64,000 nt of DNA. It comes from Kuschelorhynchus macadamiae. Its lineage: Eukaryota; Arthropoda; Insecta; Coleoptera; Curculionidae. Of the stretch, positions 1 to 9,589 are shown piece by piece (position 1 is the first letter of the stretch; each line of letters opens with the position of its first letter). The stretch is from the NCBI GenBank assembly GCA_030620095.1, contig JAUTXW010002103.1:1103501-1167500 (forward strand). The letters run 5' to 3'. Under the pieces are notes generated by a model, which was not told the DNA's origin, made no database searches, and saw nothing but the letters and a program-made list of their open reading frames with translations. Both the position numbers and the translations under genes were made by a program.

Positions 1-230
1 GAAACGATTCTATGTGGCTCTTTACAAAATTCACATCTTCTATTGGAATTCTATATTTCATATGTTTCCCTTGGATAGGAGCTTCCGGAATGTTTGAAAC
101 ATCGGCTTTTTTTAAATGGGCAGTGTATATTGGTGTTTGGCTTATTGCCAATGTGCTTAGATAAAAGGTCTTGCAGACTTGGATGTCTTGATTAGCGATT
201 TGAAAATAATATTCGTATGAATGCTTCCTT
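1..230 (-). CDS. Exon of an unrecognised multi-exon minus-strand gene (runs off the left edge)
   Basis: Read on the minus strand from a TAG acceptor just above 230, this exon is open to the window edge. It encodes a compact, protein-like stretch with the pieces KHSYEYYFQI, VCKTFYLSTLAIS, a GKH tripeptide and KSHIESF. The first base completes a codon left by the upstream exon, whose CTCGG|GTAAGC donor leaves two bases, so the frame is kept across the splice. Its style resembles a repeated, uncharacterised insect protein family, often found in many copies and possibly linked to transposons, but I cannot name it. The smaller exons at 341-839 appear to belong to the same gene. Function unknown. 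Confidence 0.55.
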
Positions 231-340
231 CTACTGTTCTCATTCTTATTTATTCTGTTTCTTCACTATATTTAATGTATGTAAATAAGTGTAAATTTAA
301 CAAAATTTTTTTAAAGCTACTATCTCTATTAAAAGCTTAC

Positions 341-437
341 CCGAGCCTAAGTTTTTCCATTTCGTTCTGTAGTTCGGAATGTACATTATCTCCTTTAAGC
401 TTATCTTCCAAATCTTTTGCTGCATTCCTTTTTTGAA
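341..437 (-). CDS. Exon D of the left-edge minus-strand gene; diverged copy of the duplicated exon
   Basis: The minus-strand reading is QKRNAAKDLEDKL followed by ELQNEMEKLRL, ending at a good CTCGG|GTAAGC donor. The opening (VQKRNA) matches exons B (VQRRNA) and C (VQKWNA), so this looks like a diverged copy of the same exon. Its acceptor is poor. The TAG next to the copy gives a phase that does not match exons A-C. The position matching the TTTTAG acceptor of B and C has lost its AG inside a poly-A tract. It may be joined through another isoform, or be damaged. Confidence 0.4.
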
Positions 438-501
438 CTATTTTTTTTTAAAACTTAAAAAATTATGAGCTTAGTTATTCTCATTAATACTAAAATACCA
501 C

Positions 502-591
502 CTTATATTTTCCAGAGTTTCATTTTCAGTGTCGGAATCAGCTAAAACTATATCCATAATATCTGCATTCCATTTTTGAACATTTTTCTGT
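502..591 (-). CDS. Exon C of the left-edge minus-strand gene; duplicated cassette exon (90 nt)
   Basis: On the minus strand a TTTTAG acceptor precedes RQKNVQKWNADIMDIV and LADSDTENETLENI, followed by an AAG|GTGGTA donor. Its length (90 nt) is a multiple of three and both splice phases are 2, so it can be included or skipped without a frame change. It shares the LADSDxENxTLENI core with exon B and SADSD-TLENI with exon A. Confidence 0.5.
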
Positions 592-639
592 CTAAAATTT
601 AGAAAAGTATAAAATCGATTCTACTTACTAAAATACCAC

Positions 640-726
640 CTTATATTTTCCAGAGTATCGTTTTCAGAGTCGGAATCAGCTAAATCTTTATCCTTATCTG
701 CATTCCTCCTTTGAACTATTTTCAGT
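640..726 (-). CDS. Exon B of the left-edge minus-strand gene; duplicated cassette exon (87 nt)
   Basis: A TTTTAG acceptor and AAG|GTGGTA donor bound 87 nt encoding LKIVQRRNADKDKD and LADSDSENDTLENI. Both ends are phase 2, as in exon C. The flanking intron sequence is also similar between B and C, so the duplicated unit (roughly 135 bp) includes intron as well as exon. The peptide is acidic and serine-rich. Confidence 0.5.
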
Positions 727-783
727 CTAAAATTCAGAACATTATAAACTCAATTTTCTTATTAAAACTAAAAACGTGCATAC

Positions 784-839
784 TTTATATTTTCCAGAGT
801 AGTATTGTCACAGTCGGAATCAGCAGAATCATTAACCAT
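784..839 (-). CDS. Exon A: putative first coding exon of the left-edge minus-strand gene
   Basis: Read from an ATG at 839, this short exon encodes MVNDSADSDCDNTTLENIK and ends at a GT donor (AAA|GTATGC) in phase 2, which fits exons B and C. It carries the same SADSD and TLENI elements as the duplicated exons, so the first exon is itself a partial copy of the unit. I saw no upstream exon. Confidence 0.45.
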
Positions 840-1619
840 AATTTGCAAGTAAAATATTTAAATTGATAATGTTACAAAGAAATTTCGAAAACGTAACCTC
901 ACTTTCTGTTTGTTTTGGTCTTTAAAAGTAAACGAGTATATTTACTTCAGTACTTTGCAACCTCCAAAAGTATAGAATATATTTAAATGGGTTCTTAAAT
1001 ATATGCAATACTATATCAAAAAATTATTCACAAAACACACTTAAATATTCTTGAATTTGTTCATCAACTCACGCACTGCTCACATGTTTTTAGCACTTGC
1101 CTTCACTAACGAAGTTGTATGTGCGTACTGTTAATAATATTGCCTAAAATTACAAAATTGTATGTGACACTTATGATTTTGTTACTCAAAAGTTATGGGA
1201 ATGTATAGTTGTATGCGGCACATACAATTATGGAACGCTTTTTTTTTACTCTGACACGACTATGTATTTTTGATTGCCTATCCGCGATCGTGGAAGATAC
1301 AGCTCTGTAACTCGTTCAGAGGAAAGTTAGGCACTTACACTATTATAACGCAAAAATGTCACATACAACAGTATAACTCAGGTGACGATATGTTAGGTTT
1401 GATACCTTTATATCTAAAAATACTCGAGAAATTTGAGAAAAACCCTACTATAAGAGGCAGTGAATTAGAGAGAGACGAAAAACGCTCTATTAGTGGAGTC
1501 GACGGGAATACATTGCCTCTTATAACTGGGTGTGTTTTAAATTTATTGGGTATCTTTAGAGACAAAGGTATCAGACTTTAATCACCAAGAAGAGACTCGT
1601 TTGACGGACATATATACTA
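840..1619. other. Stretch with no recognised gene
   Basis: This is AT-rich sequence upstream of the putative first exon of the left-edge gene and could hold its promoter. An open frame on the + strand at 1270-1581 has no recognisable features. Part of it (around 1400-1470) resembles the reverse complement of sequence near 17800-17890, which suggests a dispersed non-coding repeat rather than a gene. Confidence 0.4.
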
Positions 1620-3338
1620 TGCAGGGTGTTCATAACGAATCCTGGGAGTTCAAGACAATCCCTACAACTTTTGTGTTTACCATTTTTTTGATATAACTCA
1701 TAATAAAACCTGTAAATGGGTGTCAAAATATAACCGGATACCCTGTACCACAAAATCAGCGTTTTTGACTGTTTAACCTTTTTTTTCACTCATTCTGAGA
1801 GTGGTGAGGGGGGGGCTGAAGTTTTGAACTTTTAATGCAATGCAATATCGAATTTTACCTTATTTTGGAGACCTCTAAACGACAATAATTCCTATACAAA
1901 CCGGGGTCAGGGCAGCGGTCTATCTCAAGCCGCTTTCGATTAGTAAGGTATTGAAATAAGAACTATTATTTTTAATTTTATTTCATAGGGTGTTGAAAAT
2001 GACCACCGCTAACTTCTTGGTAATAATAAAGTCTACTTTCAAATTCCTTTCTTACGTTATGTAGTATTTTAGGCGTCGCACTGAATACTGATGTATGTAT
2101 TTTCTTAATTGTAAATTATTGATTTTTGTAAGAAAAACCCGTTCTTTTAAGTAACTCAAAAGAAAATCGAGTGGAACGAGGTCCGGCGACCGTGCTGGCC
2201 ATTCAACAGCTCGACGTACAAACCGTCGCCTAGGAAATCGAGGAAATTCATTATGAAGATGCTCTGTGGTGGGTCATCCCAACCACCGTCACTGTTATGT
2301 ATCGGTGACTACAAAAAAATCTTTAAAGTTGCTATTGTTAGTAATGGGAACCGTTTAAGCATCGTTTAGACGCCATGCTGTCACCAAAATGGTGAATGAT
2401 TGTAGGATAACTTTGACGTACCTCCTACGCTATTGGAACGGATATTATTACGTTCCGGTATTAGTTTGGGAACGTTAGAAATTAACAAAATTATGTAGTT
2501 ATATTCACCAGTAAGTGACTTCTTGCATCTGTTTTATTTCTCTTTCAACTGTGATTATTATGTTTCCGTTTTCTTCTTTATACAAAGTGAAGTAAACTGT
2601 TGTAGTTAAAAATTCTGTCATATTATGAGGTACTTATAGCCATAATAATATATAAATATTCGCTAAACAATGAACAAATGAAAATTTATTGTCAAAGTAG
2701 AGAATGTAGGACGCATAAATATTAACGTTCGATAATACTTTTTGCTGTTAGCATTGACTCCATTGTAAATTATACTTTAAAGAATAATTTTTGGTGACCA
2801 ATTCCAATTTCTCACTAAGTTATAGTAACGATGTCAGTCGACATAAGTTTTTGCAACTTTAATGCTGATTGGGTCCCTGCTGAAAAACTGCGTCAAAATC
2901 AGTATCGCTGAATTCAATAGTTACAGGTATAACAGCTTCTTCCAACAGTTTGCAAGTATAAGGGTCTGGCAAGGGCTTCATTAATAAAAAAATTACTCAA
3001 ACCTTATTTGCAGTTATTCCAGCCCATACGTGAAATTTCTGATGAGTGTATGAGCCTCCTCAAACGAGTGAGGATTTTCATCACTCCAGTAACGGCAATT
3101 ATCTCTATTGACTGTGCCATTATCCGGTTTGCGTAGACATATTTTGACTTTTAAAGTTGTCCAAAATAAAGTTGAATTCGATGTAGGATTGCATTTAAAA
3201 TTAAAAAGCGGTTGGAGGAAGCTTAAACGCTCAAAATTTTTGAATTGTTGGTACATATGCAACTGCCAAAATTTAAACTGTTTAGCTTTACCAGTATTCG
3301 AGATACCCCATACTAAGATATTTTGGACACCCTGCATG
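1620..3338 (-). mobile_element. Decayed IS630/Tc1-mariner-like DDE transposon
   Basis: The ends carry short inverted termini (TGCAGGGTGTTCA at the left, TGCAGGGTGTCCA on the minus strand at the right). Between them, minus-strand fragments in shifting frames match a common insect DDE transposase: VNRDNCRYWSDENPHSFEEAHT near 3080-3130, KFHVWAGITANKV near 3010-3050, TDFDAVFQQ near 2880-2910, and VEWPARSPDLVPLDF near 2160-2210. The order (N-terminus at high coordinates) is correct. Stops and frameshifts separate every block, so it is dead. The target duplication is not clear. Confidence 0.65.
3014..3337 (-). pseudogene. IS630-like transposase fragment
   Basis: This 107-codon minus-strand frame holds the family motif VNRDNCRYWSDENPH in its second half, after an unrelated-looking start that overlaps the element's terminal repeat. 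The next conserved block (FHVWAGI) continues in another frame just downstream, so a frameshift near 3030-3060 ends this piece. The transposase would cut and rejoin DNA with a DDE/D active site. The later catalytic region is recognisable only as scraps (FQQ, WPARSPDLVPLDF). Confidence 0.55.
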
Positions 3339-3944
3339 GTGAGTGCCTAAAGTTCTTCGTAAATTCTATATGGTTTTAATTTTTTGTTGGTCTATTTTGT
3401 TCATAAAAACATAAGTTGCAGTTTGATATATATTTGAAAAACACATTGAATTTTTAAATTCTCGATTTTATAATATTCAGAAAGCTGAACAATTTAATTG
3501 CAATGGTGAAACTTCAATTACTACAAATATTTTATCAGGTCGAAGTAGGTACAGGTAACCTTATACACCAATCAAGGACCTTGCAATTATATCCTCTTGA
3601 CGCTATATTGAACGATAGTTAGATTAGATCATCGTGTTCGAGTTAGAAATTGGATTTATTATAAAATTATCGCCTTATTCTAAAAAAAATTATTATACAG
3701 GATAACCCAGGATAGAACAAGCAAAAATAATATTAGTTTGTTATATAACATTTTCTCCTAAACTGCTCACAAACTGAGATATTCGTTCCTAAAATAGGGA
3801 TATGGAAAACAAGTTTTCCATAGAATTTTGGTATCGTTTGACGCAACTTCATAATATTTGGGTGATTGATGTAATAGCGTAAGTTACTTAGGGAAATGTT
3901 AAGAGTCAATGGTAGTGGAACGAGAGGGGAGGTCGAAAAGGATC

Positions 3945-5660
3945 TACTTTTAAATTTCTCTACTACACAATTTTTATCTTATCGGATATTTCATTAAAAA
4001 CATCTTTTTTTTTTGTCGCTCAGATATTTTTAAAGATAAAATGGGCCTGATCAATTTCCAAAAATTGACTCGTTTTCGAGAAAAACGATTTATAAGACAC
4101 TGAATTACCTGAAAATTTGCATTGTCGGTATAGTTCGATGATATCTGATTGACATTGAATGATGACGGACTTTGACAAAAATGCACTTATCAGTAAAGAC
4201 ATAACGTAATTATTGTGCAAAAATTATACAAAATTATTGTTCCAAACACGTATGTATTTTATGGTATTTAGTTGAAAAACCTAAAGGCTGGTTCTACATG
4301 GGCACCTCCAAGTCTTATACATTCTCTTGCCAGCAGAACTGTGGACTACGTTACCCTTAACACTAGCTTTGAATTATTTCTTATTTGTTCGAAGTGGAAG
4401 TTAATTCTAGCCACCAACTCGTCCCTGGTAGCAATCGGGTTAGCATATAATAGTTGTTTTAAATGGCTCCAAAGGTAGGAATCGAGGGCATTAAAATCAT
4501 ATAGTCAAGGGACCTAGAATGGACTGGAATAGCATCGTGCGTAAAGTACCTGTTAACGACGAATATGAAGAGGAGCGTTCCCTAATAATTGAGGTAACTG
4601 TTCCTGTAAAAATTCTTAATAGAACAAGCCATTTGATCTTGGTAATATGAATGGACGTATTAAATTATTTCCAATTATACGTGCTCATACTTTAACCATA
4701 AATTCCTGCCGATGGCGCCCCACAATTGTCGCATGTAGGTTTTCGACACTCCAGATATGCAGGTGATGTGAGTTTATTATTCCTCTTCGAGTAAATCTTT
4801 CTTCATCTGTGTATAAAATAGAATTAATAAAACGATGGTTATTACCGTGTTGCTGAAGAAATTAATGAGCAAATTGCAGACTGGCAGGGAAGTCATTTGG
4901 CGTAAGAGCTTGCACTTTTTGAAGGTGAAAGTATTGGAGCAGTTGTTAATGAAATGTTCTCTGTACTTTGTAGTATTGTACTGGGCTCCGAGATTTCTAA
5001 AGCTAACGGACGGATCCTTTTCTATAGCATTTAAGGTTTTCCTCCAGGTCAACGTACGTAAGAGTCAAGGTACGAGCAGTTATCCGATTGCCGCAGTTAG
5101 CCTTATTGGGTATAAAAGTACCTAAAACACGCTGTCGTTCCGACCTTTCAAATTACTTAATTGAGACAAAATTCTCACCAGTTTCTTTTAACCGTCGATC
5201 TATCCGTTCGAAAGTCTTTCTATCGGAATCATATAACCGTCTGGCTTCCAAAGTATTTCAGGAAGCGAGTCCATACATCAAATGCATGCCCGCTAACTCG
5301 TTAAATGTGTATTCCATTACAGGATTTTATTCCACAAAATGTTGTTAGTCTATGATATAACTAGATGTTAGTATTAAAACGTTAATCAATTAAAATGTCA
5401 CTGATCAGATATTACCGACAATGCAGATTTTCGGGTAAATCAATTTAACTACCAGGAACGAGTTGGTGGCTCCAATTAACGTACACTGCGAACAAATCTA
5501 ACAAATAACATAAAATACATACATAATTTTATATAATTTTTGAATAATAATTACGCTTTATCTTGAATATGATGCATTTTTTAAGGAGGACCTTTTATCT
5601 TTAAAAAGCAGTGCAGATAAAAATTGTGTAGTAAAGAATTTTAAAAATAGTTTCTTCTCG
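3945..5660 (-). mobile_element. Decayed IS630-like DDE transposon with long inverted repeats
   Basis: Segments at about 3945-4235 and 5390-5660 are diverged inverted copies of each other. Shared landmarks include TACCGACAATGCA, the ATTTTCxGGTAA block and GATAAAAATTGTGTAGTA. They bracket a decayed minus-strand transposase. A third copy of this arm sits alone at 7655-7935, next to the Penelope-like element. The long-arm structure and the enclosed DDE protein support a terminal-inverted-repeat DNA transposon. The outermost ends were not fixed. Confidence 0.55.
4270..5370 (-). pseudogene. IS630-like DDE transposase relic
   Basis: Minus-strand pieces in several frames, in the right order, read FINSILYTDEERFTRRG, HLHIWSVENLHATIVGRH, FMVKVWA and IRPFILPRSNGLFYKNF (the last in the 4600-4690 area). 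They match an abundant insect DDE transposase whose usual motifs are a TDEARF-type first catalytic block, then WADENPHAT. Frameshifts and stops interrupt all of them, and the final catalytic block is hard to see. It is inactive. It belongs to the same broad family as the relic at 1620-3338 but is not a close copy. Confidence 0.55.
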
Positions 5661-5980
5661 ACTGTCTATGGAAAATTACAAAAAATGGAAATTATAGCAG
5701 ATGTGAATTATTTTCCAGGGAGGTAACAAACAATGATTTCCATAAGACTTCCTCCATCAACAAAATCCTGAAACTGCCTTAAATCAGCCGTTACTCTGAA
5801 TATGTTCTGTTTTTTCTACTAAATAGTAAATATTAACGCAAAAAATGCACTAGTGATGCACTGGTAAAACTGTCAATAGGTCATCTCTGTATGATTATCA
5901 TTCATTATTTGCTAGCTTTGGGACTATAAGAAAGAATTTCTTGGACATAGTTTAAGTATACTTTTAATCTATCTTTTCTA
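5660..5980 (+). repeat. Direct-repeat copy 1 flanking the Penelope-like element
   Basis: This segment shares a diverged but collinear series of blocks with about 8085-8480. Shared blocks include ATGGAAATTAT, GTGAATTATTTTCCAG, CTGCCTTAAATCAGC, TTATCATTCATTAT and TCTATCTTTTCTA. The copy ends at 5980, exactly where the Penelope-like sequence begins. Confidence 0.6.
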
Positions 5981-5981
5981 G

Positions 5982-6110
5982 ATCAAAATACAAGAATTCT
6001 AACCACACTACACCACAACTTGTTACGTTCTGGAACGCGTTTCGCTATCCAAGTAAGCATCATCAGCAGATGATATAAACTAAAGTAACTCATCCTAACC
6101 GAGACTATTT
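5982..6110 (+). repeat. Left pseudo-LTR / inverted repeat of the Penelope-like element
   Basis: This 129-bp arm matches the reverse complement of 7541-7642 almost base for base outside one gap. It contains CCACACTACACCACAACTTG and TAAAGTAACTCATCCTAACC. On the minus strand it holds a hammerhead-like core: CTGATGA at 6066-6060, and GAAA at 6043-6040 in the context GCGAAACGCG. Confidence 0.85.
6036..6072 (-). ncRNA. Hammerhead-ribozyme-like core in the Penelope pseudo-LTR (candidate)
   Basis: On the minus strand, CUGAUGA is followed by U, a short GCU/AGC stem with a loop, then GAAAC. The next bases can fold into a CGUU/AACG hairpin ending in GUA, which fits a GUH-type cleavage triplet. Hammerhead motifs are known from Penelope-like elements. 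Doubts: an extra U lies between the CUGAUGA box and stem II, and I could not draw a convincing stem I. It may be decayed or only hammerhead-like. Confidence 0.4.
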
Positions 6111-6124
6111 ATAGGTAAATGTGG

Positions 6125-6520
6125 TCACACTTGGTTGCACTCGACTGCACCGTTGTCAAGTAAGCGATAGAGGGGACTATAGGGAATAGTCCCCCTGTCT
6201 TTATTTAGTGCTTTCTTACTACATTTAATTATTTCTATGCTCTCAAATGCATCCAATAATCTATTATTAAATACATTTTTAATCAACTTAAGATTATTTA
6301 TGCGTATTTGGTGATTGTTTTCTAAAGCATGTTGGGCAACGCTTGACTTTTCTGTTCTTCCGTATCTTAAATGTGCCATGTGTTCTTTAAAACGAATGTT
6401 TATAGAGTGTTTAGTTTGTCCAACATTTTTTAGATCGCAGTCATTACAGTTAATTTCATAGATGCCACTCCTCTCCTTCAAGTCGACTTTGTCTTTAGGG
6501 TTTCCAAAGAGATTTTTCAA
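6125..6520 (-). CDS. GIY-YIG endonuclease domain of the Penelope-like element (C-terminal part)
   Basis: This 131-codon minus-strand frame contains SGIYEINCNDC, then KNVGQTKHSINIRFKEH, then VAQHALENNHQI. This is the GIY-YIG nuclease layout of Penelope-like elements: the GIY strand, a second strand here NVG in place of YIG, the conserved Arg in the following helix (RFKEH), and the HALENNH histidine block. The enzyme would nick target DNA for reverse transcription. Upstream sequence (to about 6650) is still coding-like, with YDPRYTRGLEKVFKNVGF, linking it to the RT. It stops at 6125, about 15 bp from the pseudo-LTR. Confidence 0.8.
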   Translation of the reverse strand: MKNLFGNPKDKVDLKERSGIYEINCNDCDLKNVGQTKHSINIRFKEHMAHLRYGRTEKSSVAQHALENNHQIRINNLKLIKNVFNNRLLDAFESIEIIKCSKKALNKDRGTIPYSPLYRLLDNGAVECNQV

Positions 6521-6750
6521 ACTGTTCTCCGTTTTGTAGGCTTCTCTAAAACCTACGTTTTTAAATACTTTTTCTAGACCTCTTGTATATCTGGGATCAT
6601 ATGAGATTACTATGAACTTATTGGGAGCCTCAGTGCTTAAAGAGTAGTGGCATCTTTTAACATTTTCTTATGCTTATGTCTATTTACTAATTATATCCAT
6701 TACTTTTAGCTATATTTTTAATCCGATTCATTTCATTGTTAAAATATTCT

Positions 6751-7500
6751 TTACTTAATGGAAAATTGACTAATCTGTGACTTAAGAAATGAAATGCTGC
6801 CATTTTGTGTTGACGGCAATGAAATGAGTCGGATGTTATATAATTCAGTATTAATAAATTTTCTATAAATATCAAATTCTAATTTATCGTTATTTCTAAT
6901 AACTAAAGTGTCGAGAAAAGGTAATTGCCCATTGTTCTCCTTTTCGTACGTAAAATTAATAGAAGGATATTTATTGTTTAATGTTTCTAAGAAAGTGTCC
7001 AAATTTTCTGTTTTAGTATCAAAAATAGCAAATATATCGTCTACATATCTATACCACACCCTTGGGAAATACTTGAGTTCTTTTTTGAACTGGGTTTCTA
7101 ATCTACCCATAAACAAATTTGCAAGGAGCGGAGATAAGCAATTGCCCATCGCAGTTCTTTCAAGTTGTTTATAATATTTATTGTTGAACTGGAAAAAATG
7201 TTGATTTTTACATAATTTTGTGAGAAGCAAATATTCATCAATAATTTCTTTCTTCAAATTATTAAATTCAAGTAGTTTATTGAGGTACTCTAAAGCTAGT
7301 GGTATGGGTACGTTAGGAAACAATGAGCTTAAATCAAAAGATATTAAAATTTCACCTTCTTTTAAGTGAACATTCTGAAATTTTATCTAAGAATTCTAAC
7401 GAGTTAGTAACCTCAAAGTTATCTTACGAGATATTTAATTTGCTGAATTCTTCTACTAACCATTTTGATATATTGTACGTTGGTGATCTAATAGCTGAAA
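6751..7500 (-). pseudogene. Penelope-like reverse transcriptase, broken
   Basis: The main frame (6751-7323) carries MFPNVPIPLALEYL, then TAMGNCLSPLLANLFMG, then WYRYVDDIFAIF, then LPFLDTLVIR. These are the RT blocks typical of Penelope-like elements, with YVDD as the catalytic motif. Upstream, in an adjacent frame, are AIRSPTYNISKWLVEEF and EGEILISFDLSSLF. A TAA stop lies near 7425-7430, and a frameshift in the AAAAGAAGG tract near 7360-7370 separates these from the main frame. Near 6750-6780 the frame is lost again before the linker to the nuclease. The gene is dead, although the YVDD is intact. Confidence 0.8.
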
Positions 7501-7540
7501 ATTCCATGAGACCTATTGTTTCAGCTGTTGGATCACCAAC
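7482..7540 (+). repeat. Imperfect palindrome at a head-to-head Penelope junction
   Basis: The sequence starts TTGGTGATCTAATAGCTGAA and ends with a near reverse complement (TTTCAGCTGTTGGATCACCAA). The minus strand encodes SAIRSPTYN and the + strand, just beyond, encodes RPIVSAVGSPTN. Both are the same conserved Penelope RT block, so two copies meet head to head here. Confidence 0.7.
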
Positions 7541-7642
7541 AAATAGTCTCGGTTAGGATAAGTTACTTTAGTTTATATCATCTGCTGCGTCCAGAACGTA
7601 ACAAGTTGTGGTGTAGTGTGGCTAGAACTCTTGTATTTTGAT
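7541..7642 (-). repeat. Right pseudo-LTR of the Penelope-like element, hammerhead core deleted
   Basis: This is a 102-bp inverted copy of 5982-6110. Relative to the left arm it lacks 27 bp, and the lost bases run from within the CTGATGA box through GCGAAACG. The rest is nearly identical, for example CCTAACCGAGACTATTTGT on its minus strand. A candidate self-cleaving motif is therefore present in only one of the two arms. Confidence 0.8.
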
Positions 7643-7654
7643 AAAAAATGTTTG

Positions 7655-7935
7655 CATAATAATTACATTATGTCTTTACTGATAGTCATTTTTGTCAAAA
7701 TCTGTCAGTATTAAATGTCAATCAGAAGTTACCTAACATTACCGACAATGCAAATTTTCAGGTAAATACAGTGTTTCAGATGATCGTTTTTCTCGAAAAC
7801 CAACCAATTTTTGCAAATTGATGAGGATCTTTTATTTTTAAAAATGTATGAGAGACAAAAAAAGGAGTTTTTAATAAAATATCTTTACGCAGATAAAAAT
7901 TTTGTCGTAAACAAATTTAAAAGTAGTTCCTTCTA
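7655..7935 (+). repeat. Solo copy of the long arm of the 3945-5660 transposon
   Basis: This reads as the diverged reverse complement of about 3945-4235. Landmarks in order are TTATGTCTTTACTGATA, AATGTCAATCAGA, ACCGACAATGCAAATTTTCA, GTTTTTCTCGAAAAC, and AAATTTAAAAGTAG. With 7935-8480 it forms a second copy of the repeat region that also lies at 5390-5980. Confidence 0.65.
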
Positions 7936-8084
7936 GTGTCTTAAATTAAAAAATCATTACTAAAGTGGTCGGTTCGTTGTTTAGTCTCATTCCTCATATA
8001 ACAGTCAATATAAATCAAATAAATATGCGCTATTATATGGGTTAGTATTCTGATATTTGTGATCAAAAAACCCTTTTGGTCAGT

Positions 8085-8480
8085 GGAAAATTACAGAAAA
8101 TGGAAATTATATCTCGACGTGAATTATTTTCCAGTGAGGTAACAAAGATTTTCATAAGACAACTATCAACATACTCATAAAACTGCCTTAAATCAGCTGT
8201 TACTTAAAAGTCATATACAAAATAGTAATATTAACGCATAAAAATTGGGAAATTGCAAAACGCATTAGTGATACTGACTATTGATACACTGGCAAAGCTT
8301 GATCATGCCACCTCTATACGGTTATCATTCATTATCGGCTAGATTTGGGACAGTAAACAATGAGATATCTTATAGATAGAGAACACTCGTATATTATGTA
8401 ATAAAATATAGCCTATAAAAAAGATTCTTGGACAAAGTTTAAGTATACGTTTTACTCTATAAGTATACCTTTTACTCTAT
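8085..8480 (+). repeat. Direct-repeat copy 2 flanking the Penelope-like element
   Basis: Collinear with 5660-5980 (GTGGAAAATTAC, GTGAATTATTTTCCAG, CTGCCTTAAATCAGC, ATCATTCATTAT, CTATCTTTTCTA), with an extra insertion in this copy around 8350-8420 that includes a repeated AAGTATAC-TTTTACTCTAT block. Confidence 0.6.
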
Positions 8481-8484
8481 CTTT

Positions 8485-9589
8485 TCTATATGAGTGTTTT
8501 AGAAATATAATCTAATTCTATATAAGTCTTTTAGAAACAATAATAATTACTAAGGTAATCGTAGTATAATAATATTGTTGCATTTGATTAGTCTCAATTA
8601 TAACTGAACAGTACGTGTGTTTCTAATTTACAATGCTCTTTATCTAAATAATTTTGTCTAACTAGGCACTCACTTGTATATTATTAGTCATCGATAAAAT
8701 CCATACCTTCTGTAATTTCATAATAAGTATAACCATAATACCCACCCATTGTACCCAGCAAGAAAAGCTTACCTGATTTGGAACGCACTATATCTAAATT
8801 TTGTCTAAATACGCACATATTAAGATAGCTTCTAGTTATTAGTATAATTTATTTTTCTACTTGATGTGTTCTAGGTTAGTTTTAAAGTGGAAATTGCAAA
8901 AATAATATGATTGAGCTTAATTTGCAATTTCTGCATTCCAAATTCTTCCATTCGTTTTATAGTCTCTTCAAAGGAAATCGTGCGGCACTTACATTTTACT
9001 AATCTTTGTTTCTTCGTATAGAAGTGTGTAAAATGAGTAATTATGCATTTTTGACAAGTAATGCGGACGCTATTCAGATTATCGATGTTTTGCTAGTTAC
9101 TCAAGCCCTAGTCCGGAGATACTCCCAACAGGTCACCTATTTTTCTAAAAAGTCTCTATTTTTAGTTATTATTTATAACATTCTAATACCGTTACTAGAT
9201 TTTTGCGTTGTGAGATCAGTTGGTGCTATAGGGGTGGATGACAAAGTTGCAAGAAATAAAGTATACATGAACCATCGCAGTGCGTCTGATATTCTAGATT
9301 TAAGAAACGGGAGTTCATCAAACATAGTAATACACAAAGTGCAGGGGCGGCTCGTGGTCAACTCTTCAGGGGGGTCAATACATATAAACCACAAAGAATC
9401 ATCTGAAAAAATCAGACACACGAAACAATAAAATGCCTTTGTTACTGGCACATAAATCGTACATATTTCTATGAAAATAACGATTTACTTCTTTCTTTTT
9501 GTCTTTACCTGTTTGCTGGAGGAAACCACTGACAAAGTGCTACAATGGATTTTGTTAATTGCATTTCCCAAAATTTAGATACAAAAATT
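8485..9589. other. Stretch with no recognised gene
   Basis: A + strand frame at 9006-9431 is open for 141 codons, but its peptide shows no known domain. The opposite strand is also open over much of it (9173-9451), which lowers the value of either. From 9343 the sequence CAGGGGCGGCTCGTGG looks like the start of a hAT-type terminal repeat, but no partner end was found. Confidence 0.3.

Larger units (their letters stand above)
5981..7642 (-). mobile_element. Penelope-like retroelement with inverted pseudo-LTRs
   Basis: Penelope-like elements encode a reverse transcriptase fused to a GIY-YIG endonuclease and are often flanked by pseudo-LTRs in direct or inverted orientation. Here both protein parts are on the minus strand. 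They are bounded by inverted repeats: 5982-6110 at the left, and 7541-7642 at the right with a 27-bp internal deletion. The right end is joined to a small inverted scrap of RT sequence (+ strand RPIVSAVGSPT at about 7508-7540). It appears to be the 3' end of an oppositely oriented, internally deleted copy. Stops and a frameshift in the RT region make the element inactive. Confidence 0.85.

Noticed and set aside
9006..9431. 141-codon + strand frame as a host gene
   Set aside because: No domain, no conservation signal, open on both strands, and its right end overlaps a transposon-terminus-like sequence. I could not support it.
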